The position numbers and the translations under genes were made by a program. A DNA stretch of 64,000 nt, taken from Candidatus Persebacteraceae bacterium Df01. GTDB lineage: Bacteria > Pseudomonadota > Gammaproteobacteria > Tethybacterales > Persebacteraceae. Shown piece after piece: positions 51,972 through 61,435 of the stretch. The stretch spans positions 236,114 through 300,113 of the forward strand of contig JANQAO010000003.1 of the NCBI GenBank assembly GCA_030386295.1. Direction: 5' to 3'. Each line of letters begins with the position of its first letter. Position 1 is the first letter of the stretch. Below the pieces are notes generated by a model that was not told the DNA's origin, made no database searches, and worked only from the letters and a program-made list of their open reading frames with translations.

Positions 51972-52370
51972 ATGGCATACAGTCAAAAAGTAATGGATCA
52001 TTATGAAAACCCGCGTAATGTGGGATCTTTTGGTAAAGACGATAAAAACGTGGGCACTGGTATGGTTGGAGCACCAGCTTGTGGCGATGTAATGAAATTA
52101 CAAATTAAGGTTAACGAACAAGGCTTGATTGAAGACGCTAAATTCAAAACCTATGGTTGCGGTTCGGCTATTGCTTCATCTTCACTTATCACCGAGTGGG
52201 TGCGTGGCAAATCTTTAGACGCTGCCGCCAGCATTAAAAACACCGAAATTGCACAAGAGTTAACCCTACCACCGGTCAAAATTCACTGCTCTATCCTTGC
52301 CGAAGACGCCATCAAAGCAGCTGTTGCCGATTACCGCAAAAAGCACCCCGAAACCGCATCTGCTTCATAA
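51972..52370 (+). CDS. iscU: Fe-S cluster scaffold protein
   Basis: IscU builds [2Fe-2S] clusters and hands them on with HscA/HscB. The 132-residue protein has the three ligand cysteines C37 (GAPACGDV), C63 (YGCGSAIASSS) and C106 (KIHCSILA), Asp39, and the HscA-binding motif LPPVK at 99-103. The cluster order iscU-iscA-hscB-hscA-fdx-iscX follows, but iscR and iscS, normally just upstream, are missing. The start has TAGGAGA and a putative extended -10 promoter. Confidence 0.97.
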   Translation: MAYSQKVMDHYENPRNVGSFGKDDKNVGTGMVGAPACGDVMKLQIKVNEQGLIEDAKFKTYGCGSAIASSSLITEWVRGKSLDAAASIKNTEIAQELTLPPVKIHCSILAEDAIKAAVADYRKKHPETASAS

Positions 52371-52382
52371 TTTGCCGCTTAC

Positions 52383-52709
52383 ATGGCCATTTCGCTTACC
52401 GCCAGTGCAGCTGAGCACGTTCGCCGCTGTCTTGGCGATCGCACCAAACAAGCCGTTGGTATTCGATTGGGTGTCAGATCCTCGGGTTGCTCCGGCTTAG
52501 CATACGTAGTGGAATACGCCAATAGTTTACAAGATGGTGACTTAACCTTTGATTCTCACGGCGTAACGGTAGTCACCGACCCCAAATCACTAGTGCACAT
52601 GGAAGGTATGGAAGTAGATTATGTGCGTGAGGGCTTGCAAGAGGGGTTGAAATTTAACAATCCCAATGTCAAAGACAGTTGCGGTTGCGGGGAAAGTTTT
52701 ACTACTTAA
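52383..52709 (+). CDS. iscA: A-type Fe-S cluster assembly protein
   Basis: A 108-residue carrier of Fe-S clusters. The three conserved cysteines are in SSGCSGLAYVVEY and in the C-terminal DSCGCGESF. ISLTASAAEHVRRCL at the start and VDYVREGLQEGLKFNNPN near the end are family blocks. It is 12 nt after iscU and surely in the same transcript. IscA rather than ErpA or SufA is chosen from its position. Confidence 0.94.
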   Translation: MAISLTASAAEHVRRCLGDRTKQAVGIRLGVRSSGCSGLAYVVEYANSLQDGDLTFDSHGVTVVTDPKSLVHMEGMEVDYVREGLQEGLKFNNPNVKDSCGCGESFTT

Positions 52710-52858
52710 TATCTAAAAGTTAGATTGCCTGTTACGTATCATTACCTTTGATATTTTTAGACAATAAATTTTGACGAATAAAATTAATATTTAATTCAAA
52801 TATTAAAAAATGTTGCCCGACAGTATCTAAAAAGAAATTATACTTTCTCCAAGCCTAT

Positions 52859-53368
52859 ATGATATCGTCCGACGACTTTTTCTCTTGTGATTATTTTTCG
52901 CTGTTTGCCTTATCGCAGTCTATAACAGTGGATAATAAACAATTGCAAGAGCGTTACCAATCTCTACAACGCTCCGTGCATCCCGATCGTTTCGCCGCAG
53001 CACCAACAGCAGACAAGCGTGCTGCTATGCAGATGGCCAGTCGCGTAAACGAGGCCTACCAAACACTACGCACTCCATTACGTTGTGCTGCTTATTTGCT
53101 TTCTTTGCGTGGAATATCGGCGCTGGCCGAAAACAATACTGTTATGCCACCAGATTTTTTAATGCAACAACTGGAATGGCGCGAGGCGCTAGAAGAGGCC
53201 GAAAATGATACAGCTGCATTGGCAACGCTGCGGAAAGAGATTGAAACAACAGTAACGACAGTACAATATGATACAACCACTCATTTGGCTAATAATGATA
53301 ATGAAGCTGCCGCAAACGCCGTGCGTCGCTGGCATTATTTGCAAAAAATGCTGGACGACATAGCATGA
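52859..53368 (+). CDS. hscB: Fe-S assembly J-domain co-chaperone
   Basis: HscB brings IscU to the HscA ATPase. The 169-residue protein has an N-terminal J domain with the HPD signature in SVHPDRFAA, followed by [19 protein letters not shown], and a C-terminal three-helix bundle containing the IscU-binding face ([16 protein letters not shown]). It overlaps hscA by 4 nt (ATGA). The 149-nt gap after iscA is long for the cluster; TATACT at 52839-52844 could drive a secondary promoter there. Confidence 0.93.
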   Translation: MISSDDFFSCDYFSLFALSQSITVDNKQLQERYQSLQRSVHPDRFAAAPTADKRAAMQMASRVNEAYQTLRTPLRCAAYLLSLRGISALAENNTVMPPDFLMQQLEWREALEEAENDTAALATLRKEIETTVTTVQYDTTTHLANNDNEAAANAVRRWHYLQKMLDDIA

Positions 53369-55221
53369 CAATATTTCAAATTCAGGAGCCAGAAGAGCGC
53401 CAGCCCGAAACGATTGAGCGTCGTCTAGCGGTGGGCATTGATTTAGGCACTACCAATTCACTGGTGGCAGTAATCGGTGAAGGCAATATTCCTCAGGTGC
53501 TGGATGACGGCGGCGGTGCCATTGTGCCCTCAGTGGTACGCTATGCCGCTGACGGCACTGTAGCAGTGGGACAAGAAGCACTGACGACTTTTATTGATAC
53601 ACCAAAACAAGTAATTGCTTCGGTCAAACGGTTAATGGGTAGAAGCACGGCGGATGTACGCAACAGCTATCAATATGATTATGCCACTGACAAAGACGGT
53701 ATTGCGCGCATTCAAACTGCCGCTGGAGACAAAACACCGATAGAAATATCAGCGGAAATTTTACGCTGTTTGCGTCGCCGCGCCGAAACAGTATGCGGCG
53801 CCAAAGTCGCTGGCGCTGTTATTACAGTGCCGGCGTACTTTGACGACGCTCAACGACAGGCGACCAAAGATGCTGCCCGACTTGCAGGATTAACCGTATA
53901 CCGGCTGCTAAACGAGCCTACCGCCGCCGCAGTAGCATACGGGTTGGATAACGCCGAAGAAGGCGTATATGTGGTGTACGATTTAGGTGGTGGTACTTTT
54001 GATGTGTCGGTATTACGCTTGCAAAAAGGCGTCTTTGAAGTGCTCTCTACTGGGGGCAATACGGCGCTGGGCGGCGATGACTATGACCGCGCGTTGGCAG
54101 AATTGGCAGCACATAAAATGGCGCTACCAAAACTAGACGGCAACGATGAGTTACGTTTAGTCGCCGCTGCGCGAACTGCTAAGGAAGAACTATCCGCTGC
54201 ACCGAAAGTAACATTACGCGCGCAATTATCAGCAAGCGCGGTGCAATGCGAAATAACGGCAGATGAATTTACTGCCGCCACCGAGCCGCTTACCACTGCC
54301 ACGGTACGCGCATGCCAGGCGGTACTGCGCGATGCCACTCTGTCACCAAAAGAAATAAGCAACGTAGTGCTGGTAGGCGGAGCAACGCGCATGCCAATGA
54401 TAAAAGCTGCGGTTGCTAATTTTTTTGGGCGCACGCCCTATGACAAACTTAATCCCGATGAAGTCGTAAGTTTAGGCGCAGCAGCGCAGGCAGATGTGCT
54501 GGCCGGAAACCGACGTGGTGATGACTGGCTACTGTTGGACATTATTCCACTATCATTAGGGCTAGAAACGATGGGTGGTCTGACAGAAAAAATTATTCGC
54601 CGCAACACTGCCGTCCCTATAGAAAAAGCACAAGAATTCACCACCCACCAAGACGGACAAACAGCGATGAAAATTCACGTGGTACAGGGTGAGCGCGAGC
54701 TCGTCCGTGACTGTCGATCGTTAGCAACGTTTACCTTGTCGGGTATTCCCCCACTACCTGCGGGTTCGGCGCGAGTGCGAGTTTCATTTCAGGTAGATGC
54801 CGACGGATTATTATCGGTTACGGCAGAGGAGCGCGAAACCGGAAAACAATCAAAGGTCACCGTTAAGCCAACGTATGGTTTAGATGAAACCCAAATGTTA
54901 AAAATTTTGGAGGATGCATTTTCTCATGCTACCGAAGACGCTAACAGTCGCCGTTTGAGTGAAAAACGGCAGGAAGCAAAAAATTTGTTACGCGCAACGC
55001 AAAAAACTTTATCGGACTCTGCTGAATTACTATCTTCCGACGAAAATGCTGCCATCAAAAACGCCATTACCGCCTTGCAGCAAGCTTTGGCCAGCGAAGA
55101 CGTACAATCCATCTCCAACAATATTAAACGACTAGAAGAAGCGGGTGCCGATTTTGCCTTGCGTCGTATGAATGCAGATATTAAAAAAATATTAACTAAC
55201 AAAATACCGAATAATATTTGA
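53365..55221 (+). CDS. hscA: Fe-S assembly Hsp70-type chaperone
   Basis: A specialised Hsp70 that uses ATP to drive cluster transfer from IscU. The 618-residue protein shows the phosphate-1 loop [49 protein letters not shown] and [16 protein letters not shown] of the ATPase domain, then the peptide-binding domain beginning near [14 protein letters not shown]. It is coupled to hscB by an ATGA overlap. Length and gene order separate it from DnaK. Confidence 0.96.
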   Translation: MTIFQIQEPEERQPETIERRLAVGIDLGTTNSLVAVIGEGNIPQVLDDGGGAIVPSVVRYAADGTVAVGQEALTTFIDTPKQVIASVKRLMGRSTADVRNSYQYDYATDKDGIARIQTAAGDKTPIEISAEILRCLRRRAETVCGAKVAGAVITVPAYFDDAQRQATKDAARLAGLTVYRLLNEPTAAAVAYGLDNAEEGVYVVYDLGGGTFDVSVLRLQKGVFEVLSTGGNTALGGDDYDRALAELAAHKMALPKLDGNDELRLVAAARTAKEELSAAPKVTLRAQLSASAVQCEITADEFTAATEPLTTATVRACQAVLRDATLSPKEISNVVLVGGATRMPMIKAAVANFFGRTPYDKLNPDEVVSLGAAAQADVLAGNRRGDDWLLLDIIPLSLGLETMGGLTEKIIRRNTAVPIEKAQEFTTHQDGQTAMKIHVVQGERELVRDCRSLATFTLSGIPPLPAGSARVRVSFQVDADGLLSVTAEERETGKQSKVTVKPTYGLDETQMLKILEDAFSHATEDANSRRLSEKRQEAKNLLRATQKTLSDSAELLSSDENAAIKNAITALQQALASEDVQSISNNIKRLEEAGADFALRRMNADIKKILTNKIPNNI

Positions 55222-55225
55222 ATTT

Positions 55226-55253
55226 TTGTCGCAGTTTGGCGCAATGCTAAAAT
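55226..55253 (+). promoter_or_regulatory. Putative internal promoter of fdx-iscX
   Basis: TTGTCG (55226-55231), a 16-nt spacer and TAAAAT (55248-55253) preceded by TGC give a fair -35 and an extended -10. The hexamer ends 7 nt before the ATG at 55261, so transcription would start at the start codon. Confidence 0.45.
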
Positions 55254-55260
55254 GCGTTGT

Positions 55261-55599
55261 ATGCCCAAAATAACTGTATTACCACATGCTGAATTGTGCC
55301 CAAATGGAGCGGAGTTACTTTGCCCTGCTGGCAAGACTATTTGTGATGTGCTGCTTGAGAAGCACATTGATATTGAGCACGCTTGCGAAAAATCCTGTGC
55401 CTGCACTACCTGTCATGTAATCGTTCGTAATGGCTATAATTGTTTAAATGAAGCCAGCGAAGAAGAAGAAGATATGCTGGATAAAGCTTGGGGGTTAGAG
55501 TCTGAGTCACGATTGTCATGCCAAGCCGTTGTCACCGACATTGATTTAGTAGTGGAAATTCCGAAATATACAATTAATTTAGCTAGGGAAAATAACTAA
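55261..55599 (+). CDS. fdx: ISC-type [2Fe-2S] ferredoxin
   Basis: Adrenodoxin-like ferredoxin supplying electrons for cluster assembly. It has 112 residues from the chosen ATG. Cluster ligands are in [17 protein letters not shown] and the distal [38 protein letters not shown] is cut here into two recognisable blocks, [10 protein letters not shown] and [12 protein letters not shown]. An ATG three codons upstream (55252) is in frame, but the later one matches the usual MPKI start. iscX overlaps its stop (TAATG). Confidence 0.94.
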   Translation: MPKITVLPHAELCPNGAELLCPAGKTICDVLLEKHIDIEHACEKSCACTTCHVIVRNGYNCLNEASEEEEDMLDKAWGLESESRLSCQAVVTDIDLVVEIPKYTINLARENN

Positions 55600-55793
55600 T
55601 GAAATGGACAGATACGCTGGATATTGCCATTGCGTTAATTGAAAAACATCCAGATATTGACCCGCTAACCGTGCGCTTTACTGATATGCACCGCTGGATA
55701 TGTGAACTGGAAGGCTTTGATGATAATCCGGAAGCCTCAAACGAGCGCATTCTAGAAGCCATCCAAATGACGTGGATTAACGAAGCGGACTGA
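55599..55793 (+). CDS. iscX: IscX (YfhJ) Fe-S cluster regulator
   Basis: A 64-residue acidic protein that binds iron and IscS and slows cluster synthesis. [40 protein letters not shown] and [17 protein letters not shown] match the whole family. The ATG shares one base with the fdx stop (TAATG). It is the last gene of the cluster. Confidence 0.93.
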   Translation: MKWTDTLDIAIALIEKHPDIDPLTVRFTDMHRWICELEGFDDNPEASNERILEAIQMTWINEAD

Positions 55794-55820
55794 GTTCCCG
55801 CATCCCACTGGTTTCCTCCC

Positions 55821-56621
55821 TTGTACAGCCTTATTATCATTGCCGCCCTATTTGGTTTACTTTGGGGCAGTTTTTTAAATGTAGTAATTTATCGTCTGCC
55901 GCGAATGCAAATTTCCGGTATTGTGCGCCGCGGTAAACCGCTCGCCTTTTTAGCATTACCGTTATCTTACTGCCCACACTGCGAAGAGGGGATTAAGCCA
56001 TATCACAATGTACCGCTCATCAGTTTTCTGTTGTTACTCGGACGCGCAAAATGTTGTGGTGCTCCCATCAGCATTCGTTATCCACTGGTTGAAGCGAGTG
56101 GCGCGCTTATAGCCGCCGGTTCTCTTGCGCATTTTGGCTGGAACCTTGACGCATTATTGGCTGGAATATTCTTATCTATACTACTGGTGGCAGCGGTAAT
56201 TGACCTACAACGCTATTATTTGTTGGATACGCTGACACTACCTTTGCTATGGCTGGGATTACTTGTCAATATTGATTCGCGTTTTACATCGCTAGAGGAA
56301 GCGGTACTGGGTGCTACCGGCGGCTATTTACTTATGTTTGGGTTGGCAGCGGCGGCATCTTTTATGCTTAAAAAAACAGCAATGGGAGGCGGTGATTTTA
56401 AGTTAATGGCAGCACTTGGCGCCTGGCTTGGTTGGGAAACTTTGTTTGTACTGTTGTTTCTAGCGGCACTTTTCGGGTTGTTGTTAGCCGGAATGCGCTA
56501 TTTAGCTCGAGGGCGAGCACATCGCATCCCCTTCGGACCAGCACTGGCCTTAGCCGGCGCTGTTATGCTATTTTGGGGCGATAAAATGATCCTTACCTAT
56601 TTGTCTTATATCGGAGGATAA
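55821..56621 (+). CDS. pilD: Prepilin peptidase / N-methyltransferase
   Basis: An inner-membrane aspartyl protease of 266 residues that cleaves and methylates type IV pilin-like leader peptides. LWGSFLNVVIYRLP opens it. The zinc-type cysteines are in SYCPHCEEGIKPYHNVPLIS and AKCCGAPISIRYPLVEASG, the catalytic aspartates in VIDLQRYYLLDTLTLP and GGGDFKLMAALGAWLGW. The only usable start is TTG at 55821; a stop lies 10 codons upstream and no ATG or GTG is in frame between. pilB and pilC, its usual neighbours, are absent, but coaE follows as in many Gammaproteobacteria. Confidence 0.92.
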   Translation: MYSLIIIAALFGLLWGSFLNVVIYRLPRMQISGIVRRGKPLAFLALPLSYCPHCEEGIKPYHNVPLISFLLLLGRAKCCGAPISIRYPLVEASGALIAAGSLAHFGWNLDALLAGIFLSILLVAAVIDLQRYYLLDTLTLPLLWLGLLVNIDSRFTSLEEAVLGATGGYLLMFGLAAAASFMLKKTAMGGGDFKLMAALGAWLGWETLFVLLFLAALFGLLLAGMRYLARGRAHRIPFGPALALAGAVMLFWGDKMILTYLSYIGG

Positions 56622-56634
56622 AGCAGTTTTTTGC

Positions 56635-57243
56635 GTGGGATTAACCGGCGGCTTAGCAAGTGGCAAAAGCGAGGCAACATCTATTTTTTCCGCACTAGGC
56701 GCGACAGTAATAGATGCCGATGAAACCGGTCGTCGCCTAACCACCAACGGCGGTTCAGCCCTGCCGGCTTTGCGCCACACCTTAGGGGCATGGGCTTTTG
56801 ATAATACCGGCAACTTACGAAGACATGAAGTAAGGCAACGAGTGTTTTCCGACCTCGCTATGCGTACGGCACTACAAAAAACTTTGCATCCACTAATTGA
56901 AAAAGATATGCGCCGACAAATGGCTGCGGTGGATAGCAGTTACTATCTAATATTGTCAGTACCCTTGCTTTTTGAAACTGATATGTTTACCGCTGATTGC
57001 CATCGTGTCGCGGTGACAGATTGTGAACCTACTACACAAATCGCCCGTGCTTGCCGGCGCGACAAGATTTCCGAATTAGAGGCAAAATCCATTATAGCGA
57101 CACAATTACCGCGTGGTGAGCGATTAGCACGCGCAGATGATATTATTCACAATGATGCAGACTTGGCTGCGTTACGGCAAGCAGTAGAAAATTGCCATCA
57201 CCAGTATATAAAAATAGCGCCCAAAGAAAGAATACCAACATGA
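56635..57243 (+). CDS. coaE: Dephospho-CoA kinase
   Basis: Last step of coenzyme A synthesis: phosphorylation of dephospho-CoA. It has about 202 residues with Walker A GGLASGKS, VIDADETGRRL, AWAFDNTGNLRRHEVRQRVF, LHPLIEKDMRRQ and YLILSVPLLFE. The start is uncertain. GTG 56635 is used, yet homologues carry three to five more residues before VGLTGG, and the strong GGAGG (56613-56617) is 17 nt away. Sequence in frame upstream reads KAVFC but offers only GCA, GTT or other non-start codons, so a rare start is conceivable. hisB overlaps its end (ATGA). Confidence 0.88.
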   Translation: MGLTGGLASGKSEATSIFSALGATVIDADETGRRLTTNGGSALPALRHTLGAWAFDNTGNLRRHEVRQRVFSDLAMRTALQKTLHPLIEKDMRRQMAAVDSSYYLILSVPLLFETDMFTADCHRVAVTDCEPTTQIARACRRDKISELEAKSIIATQLPRGERLARADDIIHNDADLAALRQAVENCHHQYIKIAPKERIPT

Positions 57244-57833
57244 CCGAATTAACTCCCCGCCGCGCTGAAATAAAGCGACACACGGCAGAAACTAAGATAG
57301 AAGCATCTTTGTTGCTAGACGGCGACGGCACGTCAGAAATTAGTACCTGTCTGCCGTTTCTGGATCACATGTTGGCACAAACGACACGACACGGGCATTT
57401 GAAATTGCAACTGTCTGCCCAAGGTGACTTGCATATTGACGCGCATCACACAGTGGAAGATTGCGGCATTGTATTTGGTGAGGCGCTGTTGCAAGCGCTT
57501 GGTAATAAAGCTGGCATCGCCCGTTTTGGTTATGCTTACGCACCACTGGATGAGTCACTAGCACGCGTAGTGGTGGATTTTTCAGGACGCTCATCATTGA
57601 CATATCAAGTTACGCTAGCTCAAACCGTCGTCGGTGGCATGGAGGCTGATTTGTTGCGTGAATTTTTTCAGGCATTAAGCAACAATGCCAAGCTTACGTT
57701 ACATGTGGATTTGTTACGCGGTATCAACGCGCACCATCAAGCGGAAAGCGTGTTTAAAGCCTTTGGATTAGCATTACGCATGGCGGTAATGCGCATTGGC
57801 AATGAACTACCCAGCACTAAAGGCGTTTTATGA
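57240..57833 (+). CDS. hisB: Imidazoleglycerol-phosphate dehydratase
   Basis: Manganese enzyme of histidine synthesis, 197 residues, without the N-terminal phosphatase domain found in enteric HisB. Metal-binding repeats are FLDHML (HGHLKLQL follows), DAHHTVEDCGIVFGEA and NAHHQAESVFKAFG. The ATG at 57240 overlaps the coaE stop (ATGA) and gives the usual MTELTPRRAEI start. hisH follows with another ATGA overlap. Confidence 0.95.
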   Translation: MTELTPRRAEIKRHTAETKIEASLLLDGDGTSEISTCLPFLDHMLAQTTRHGHLKLQLSAQGDLHIDAHHTVEDCGIVFGEALLQALGNKAGIARFGYAYAPLDESLARVVVDFSGRSSLTYQVTLAQTVVGGMEADLLREFFQALSNNAKLTLHVDLLRGINAHHQAESVFKAFGLALRMAVMRIGNELPSTKGVL

Positions 57834-58423
57834 TTGCAATTGTGGATTACGGCATGGGCAATTTGTATTCTGTTGAAGCAGGTCTGCGCCGTGCCGGCGC
57901 TAGCTCAAAAATGGTACAAACCGCTGCTGATATTGATTCTGCCGACAAAGTGGTGTTTCCCGGAGATGGCCATTTTTTAGCCTGCATGAACGCACTAAAC
58001 AAACGCGGCTTACGGGACGCAGTGTTACGAGCAGCAGCAAAAAAACCATTTTTCGGAATTTGCGTCGGCATGCAAGTGCTGTATGAAAGTAGTGAAGAGG
58101 CGCCTGATACACCTGGGCTAGCCGTATTACCGGGACACATTCGCCACTTACCGGAAGTAGCTGGAAAAATCCCTCACATGGGATGGAACACTGTACAGCA
58201 TACACGCGCCCACCCTATGCTTAATGGCGTGCCTGAAAATTCACGTTTTTATTTTATTCATTCTTACTATGCCGAACCCAACGCATGCACCATCGGCATC
58301 GCTGAATATAGCACCGCCATGACGGCTATTGCCGAACATTGCAATGTGTGGGCAACACAATTCCACCCTGAAAAAAGCGGCCGCTGGGGAGCTCAATTAC
58401 TAAAAAACTTTGTCGCCGCTTAA
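57830..58423 (+). CDS. hisH: Imidazole glycerol phosphate synthase, glutaminase subunit
   Basis: Class I glutamine amidotransferase giving ammonia to HisF. The 197 residues start IAIVDYGMGNLYSVEAGL. The catalytic Cys lies in FFGICVGMQVLYESSEE, and His and Glu in ATQFHPEKSGRWG; HMGWNTVQ and FYFIHSYYAEP are typical of HisH. It is the last gene of pilD-coaE-hisB-hisH. hisA and hisF, which normally follow, are absent here. Confidence 0.95.
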   Translation: MIAIVDYGMGNLYSVEAGLRRAGASSKMVQTAADIDSADKVVFPGDGHFLACMNALNKRGLRDAVLRAAAKKPFFGICVGMQVLYESSEEAPDTPGLAVLPGHIRHLPEVAGKIPHMGWNTVQHTRAHPMLNGVPENSRFYFIHSYYAEPNACTIGIAEYSTAMTAIAEHCNVWATQFHPEKSGRWGAQLLKNFVAA

Positions 58424-58536
58424 TCGTTGTCAGCAACTCACAAATATTTAACTCCGTGTTCGGTTAATAATGATATTACTTATGGCTAGCGGGATAATTA
58501 CCCAAAAGGATAACCACTTACAATCGTACTTTTTGA

Positions 58537-60063
58537 TTATATCTGCCAAGTATGTACTGGCGTACCGCCTTCTTGCAATTGCCAATAAGCTTCGGTCATT
58601 TTTCGCATTGTATTTTCGCCATCATTGTTATTAGCGACATAGTGACGTTGCCAAACGCTACCGTTTTGCCCCGTGAGAACTCTAGCCATAATGATTTCAT
58701 CTAGCCATTTCTTACACTCACCCTCTGACACGCCGCATGAGCGTAGACCACGCCATGCGTATTTAATAATTTCATCTAACATTAGTTGTTTTAGTTTTAC
58801 CCGCCGCCCTCCCAGCCAGACAATATCCGCATCCATTCCATCACGCGCGGCTTGATAAAAATTGTTCCGCACCATTTCGAATGGTAACTGTTCGTTAACG
58901 CTGGCAGCCCCGTCCTTAAAGGCATTTTTAAGATAATGTACCAATCCGACAAACAATGCCATATTAGCCACCATATCAACCACTGTGGGCCCCGAAGACA
59001 TAGCACGGTGTTCAATACGCAAAAATGGCTTACCTTGATAAAAGCCAGCAACAGGGCGGTTCCATCGCAAAATATCGCGGTTATGTAAAATCAAATGCTT
59101 CATTTCCTCGGGCTTATGTTCCCGTACTATTGGCAGTACCGCGCGCATCTTCTGGTGGTTATCAGCAATAAGTTCCAGTATCGTCTTATCCAAATATTGC
59201 TCGCCAAAAATATGATCACAACGGCGACCAAAACTCAGCACTTCATCGGGAGCGTCACTAATAAACCGCTCATACATAATCTGCTCGAACAGCGGCACTC
59301 GTGTCTCTGCCCACAATTGCCGTCCCATAAGAAACGGTGCATTAGCCCCTACTCCGACTGTAATTGCTGATGCCACTTGTGCGGCATTGTAAACTGCCGC
59401 CGATTCATTTTCGTTCACAGTTAAGTGCACCTGTAAAGATGTTGATGCGCCTTCAATACTAAGATTATCGGCATCAAAAACAATACCGTCGCCGTGACCA
59501 ATATTAATACGGAATGCTTTATTTTTATTCATTTTAGACAACTGTTCTGCCAGTGTACGAAAGTGTAACCGGTCAGTAATCATGTCTTCGCCAAAATGCT
59601 CCATCATGAGTGTTGGCAAAATACCAATAGTAATGACCCGCCCACCTGTCAAATCAGCACAGCGAGAAGTGTGTCGATGATTATTTTCTAGAGAATCATA
59701 AAACTGTGAGAAGACATCTTCTTCCATTTTTCTGGGATCAATTTCAAATTCGGCATTAAATTTTGCCATTTTGTAGTAACCGTTATCACCAGAAAAATAT
59801 TCCAGAAAATTCGCCGCCTCCGGAAGTGGCATCCCATTATCATCAATCAAAAAGCTTTCTATCTCACATCCTATCATCGGTGGTACCATTTTTTGATAGC
59901 GTTGTGCAGTACCCCAGTGAAGGGCTATTTCTGTTTCATATCGGAGCTTAGCGTCAAAGTCCTCATACTCTTCAGGAGTGAAGGCAGATTGTTTAGGTAT
60001 ATTGCCAGGCAATTTCCCCGATGCGCTCGTGGCGCTAAGTCCTTTTATTTTTAGCTCAGCCAT
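58537..60063 (-). CDS. Glutamate-cysteine ligase family 2 (GCS2)-type protein
   Basis: A 508-residue carboxylate-amine ligase. MIGCEIESFLIDDNGMPLPEAANF and FNAEFEIDPRK form the N-terminal ATP/glutamate site; INIGHGDGIVFDADNLSIEGA, STSLQVHLTVNENE, GANAPFLMGRQLWAETRVPL and FLRIEHRAMSSGPTVVDMV are conserved GCS2 blocks. It could perform the first step of glutathione synthesis or join other amines. It is not an E. coli GshA-type sequence, and gshB is not adjacent, so I leave the gene symbol blank. TATAAT at 60081-60086 on the minus strand may be its -10. Confidence 0.8.
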   Translation of the reverse strand: MAELKIKGLSATSASGKLPGNIPKQSAFTPEEYEDFDAKLRYETEIALHWGTAQRYQKMVPPMIGCEIESFLIDDNGMPLPEAANFLEYFSGDNGYYKMAKFNAEFEIDPRKMEEDVFSQFYDSLENNHRHTSRCADLTGGRVITIGILPTLMMEHFGEDMITDRLHFRTLAEQLSKMNKNKAFRINIGHGDGIVFDADNLSIEGASTSLQVHLTVNENESAAVYNAAQVASAITVGVGANAPFLMGRQLWAETRVPLFEQIMYERFISDAPDEVLSFGRRCDHIFGEQYLDKTILELIADNHQKMRAVLPIVREHKPEEMKHLILHNRDILRWNRPVAGFYQGKPFLRIEHRAMSSGPTVVDMVANMALFVGLVHYLKNAFKDGAASVNEQLPFEMVRNNFYQAARDGMDADIVWLGGRRVKLKQLMLDEIIKYAWRGLRSCGVSEGECKKWLDEIIMARVLTGQNGSVWQRHYVANNNDGENTMRKMTEAYWQLQEGGTPVHTWQI

Positions 60064-60166
60064 AATATTTACTGCCTGATATTATAATCCACAATCTCGC
60101 ATCTCGCTATTAGTATATCCAAAATTGCTATTTTGTGATAGTAACGATAGTCTGACTTGGCGCAAG

Positions 60167-61435
60167 CTAGATGCCACGCTTCATTAAATTGAAAAATTCT
60201 TCGTTTGTTTTGGTCTGACGCATACGGTCCAACAAAAACTCGCAAGCTTTATCATCATCCATAGTCGCCAACGCTTTGCGTAATACCCAAACATTTTTGA
60301 GAACCTCTGAATCTAATAGTAATTCTTCGCGGCGAGTACTGGAGCGAGCGATTTGCAACGCCGGGTATACCCGCTTTTCAGCAATACGGCGATCCAAATG
60401 AATTTCCATATTGCCGGTACCCTTGAACTCTTCATAGATTACCTCATCCATTTTGGATCCAGTTTCTACCAGCGCCGTGGCGATAATGGTGAGCGATCCT
60501 CCTTCTTCAATATTGCGCGCGGCGCCAAAAAATCGCTTTGGTCGTTGCAATGCTTGTGCATCCACTCCGCCTGACAGCACTCGTCCGGATGACGGCTGCA
60601 CCGAGTTATATGCCCGCGCCAGCCGCGTGATGGAATCCAGTAAGATCACCACATCTTTGCGTGCTTCTACCAAACGCTTAGCACGCTCAATTACCATTTC
60701 TGCCACCTGTACGTGACGTGTCGCCGCCTCGTCAAAAGTAGAAGAAATTACGTCGCCACGCACGGAGCGAGTCATCTCAGTGACTTCTTCAGGGCGCTCG
60801 TCTATTAACAATACAATAAGACAAACATCGGGGTAATTTTCTTCAATTGCCTTAGCAATGTGTTGCAATATCACGGTTTTTCCGCTTTTGGGCGACGCAA
60901 CCAGCAAACCGCGCTGTCCTTTACCTATAGGAGCAATGATATCAACCATACGTCCGGTAATGTTTTCTTCGGCACGCAAATCACGCTCCAAACGAAAAGG
61001 CTCATTTGGAAATAACGGTGTGAGATTTTCAAATAAAATTTTTCGCTGATTGGCGGCATCATTGACGCTAACACCGTTAACAGTATCTGGGTGCAATAAT
61101 GAAAAATAACGCTCGTTGTCGCGTGGCGTGCGCACCAAACCTGCTACCGAATCGCCACTACTAAGATTCAAACGCCGAATCTGTTGCGGGCTGACATAAA
61201 TATCTCCCAGTCCAGCAACGTAAGACTGGTCAGCATAACGCAAAAAACCATAACCGTCAGGCAAAGCTTCCAGCGTTCCCTCACCATAAATACGCACACC
61301 GTTTTTAGCGCGTAATTTAAGCATGGCAAAAAGCAATTCTTGTTTGCGTAGGCGAGCAGATTTTTCTACACCGGCCTCTTGTGCCATAGTAACTAAATCG
61401 CTAATGTGCATGGCGCGCAATTCGCTAAGATGCAC
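60167..61435 (-). CDS. rho: Transcription termination factor Rho
   Basis: Hexameric RNA helicase that ends transcription. The N-terminal RNA-binding part has [31 protein letters not shown] and [15 protein letters not shown]. The ATPase part has [19 protein letters not shown] (Walker A), [16 protein letters not shown] and [20 protein letters not shown] (R-loop), ending [15 protein letters not shown] choose GTG 61435: AGGAG (61441-61445) is 5 nt upstream, and the product (422 residues) starts exactly where Beta/Gamma Rho proteins start. The frame stays open 45 codons farther to an ATG at 61570 with no Shine-Dalgarno sequence, so a longer basic form cannot be excluded. trxA lies upstream on the same strand. 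Confidence 0.93.
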   Translation of the reverse strand: MHLSELRAMHISDLVTMAQEAGVEKSARLRKQELLFAMLKLRAKNGVRIYGEGTLEALPDGYGFLRYADQSYVAGLGDIYVSPQQIRRLNLSSGDSVAGLVRTPRDNERYFSLLHPDTVNGVSVNDAANQRKILFENLTPLFPNEPFRLERDLRAEENITGRMVDIIAPIGKGQRGLLVASPKSGKTVILQHIAKAIEENYPDVCLIVLLIDERPEEVTEMTRSVRGDVISSTFDEAATRHVQVAEMVIERAKRLVEARKDVVILLDSITRLARAYNSVQPSSGRVLSGGVDAQALQRPKRFFGAARNIEEGGSLTIIATALVETGSKMDEVIYEEFKGTGNMEIHLDRRIAEKRVYPALQIARSSTRREELLLDSEVLKNVWVLRKALATMDDDKACEFLLDRMRQTKTNEEFFNLMKRGI

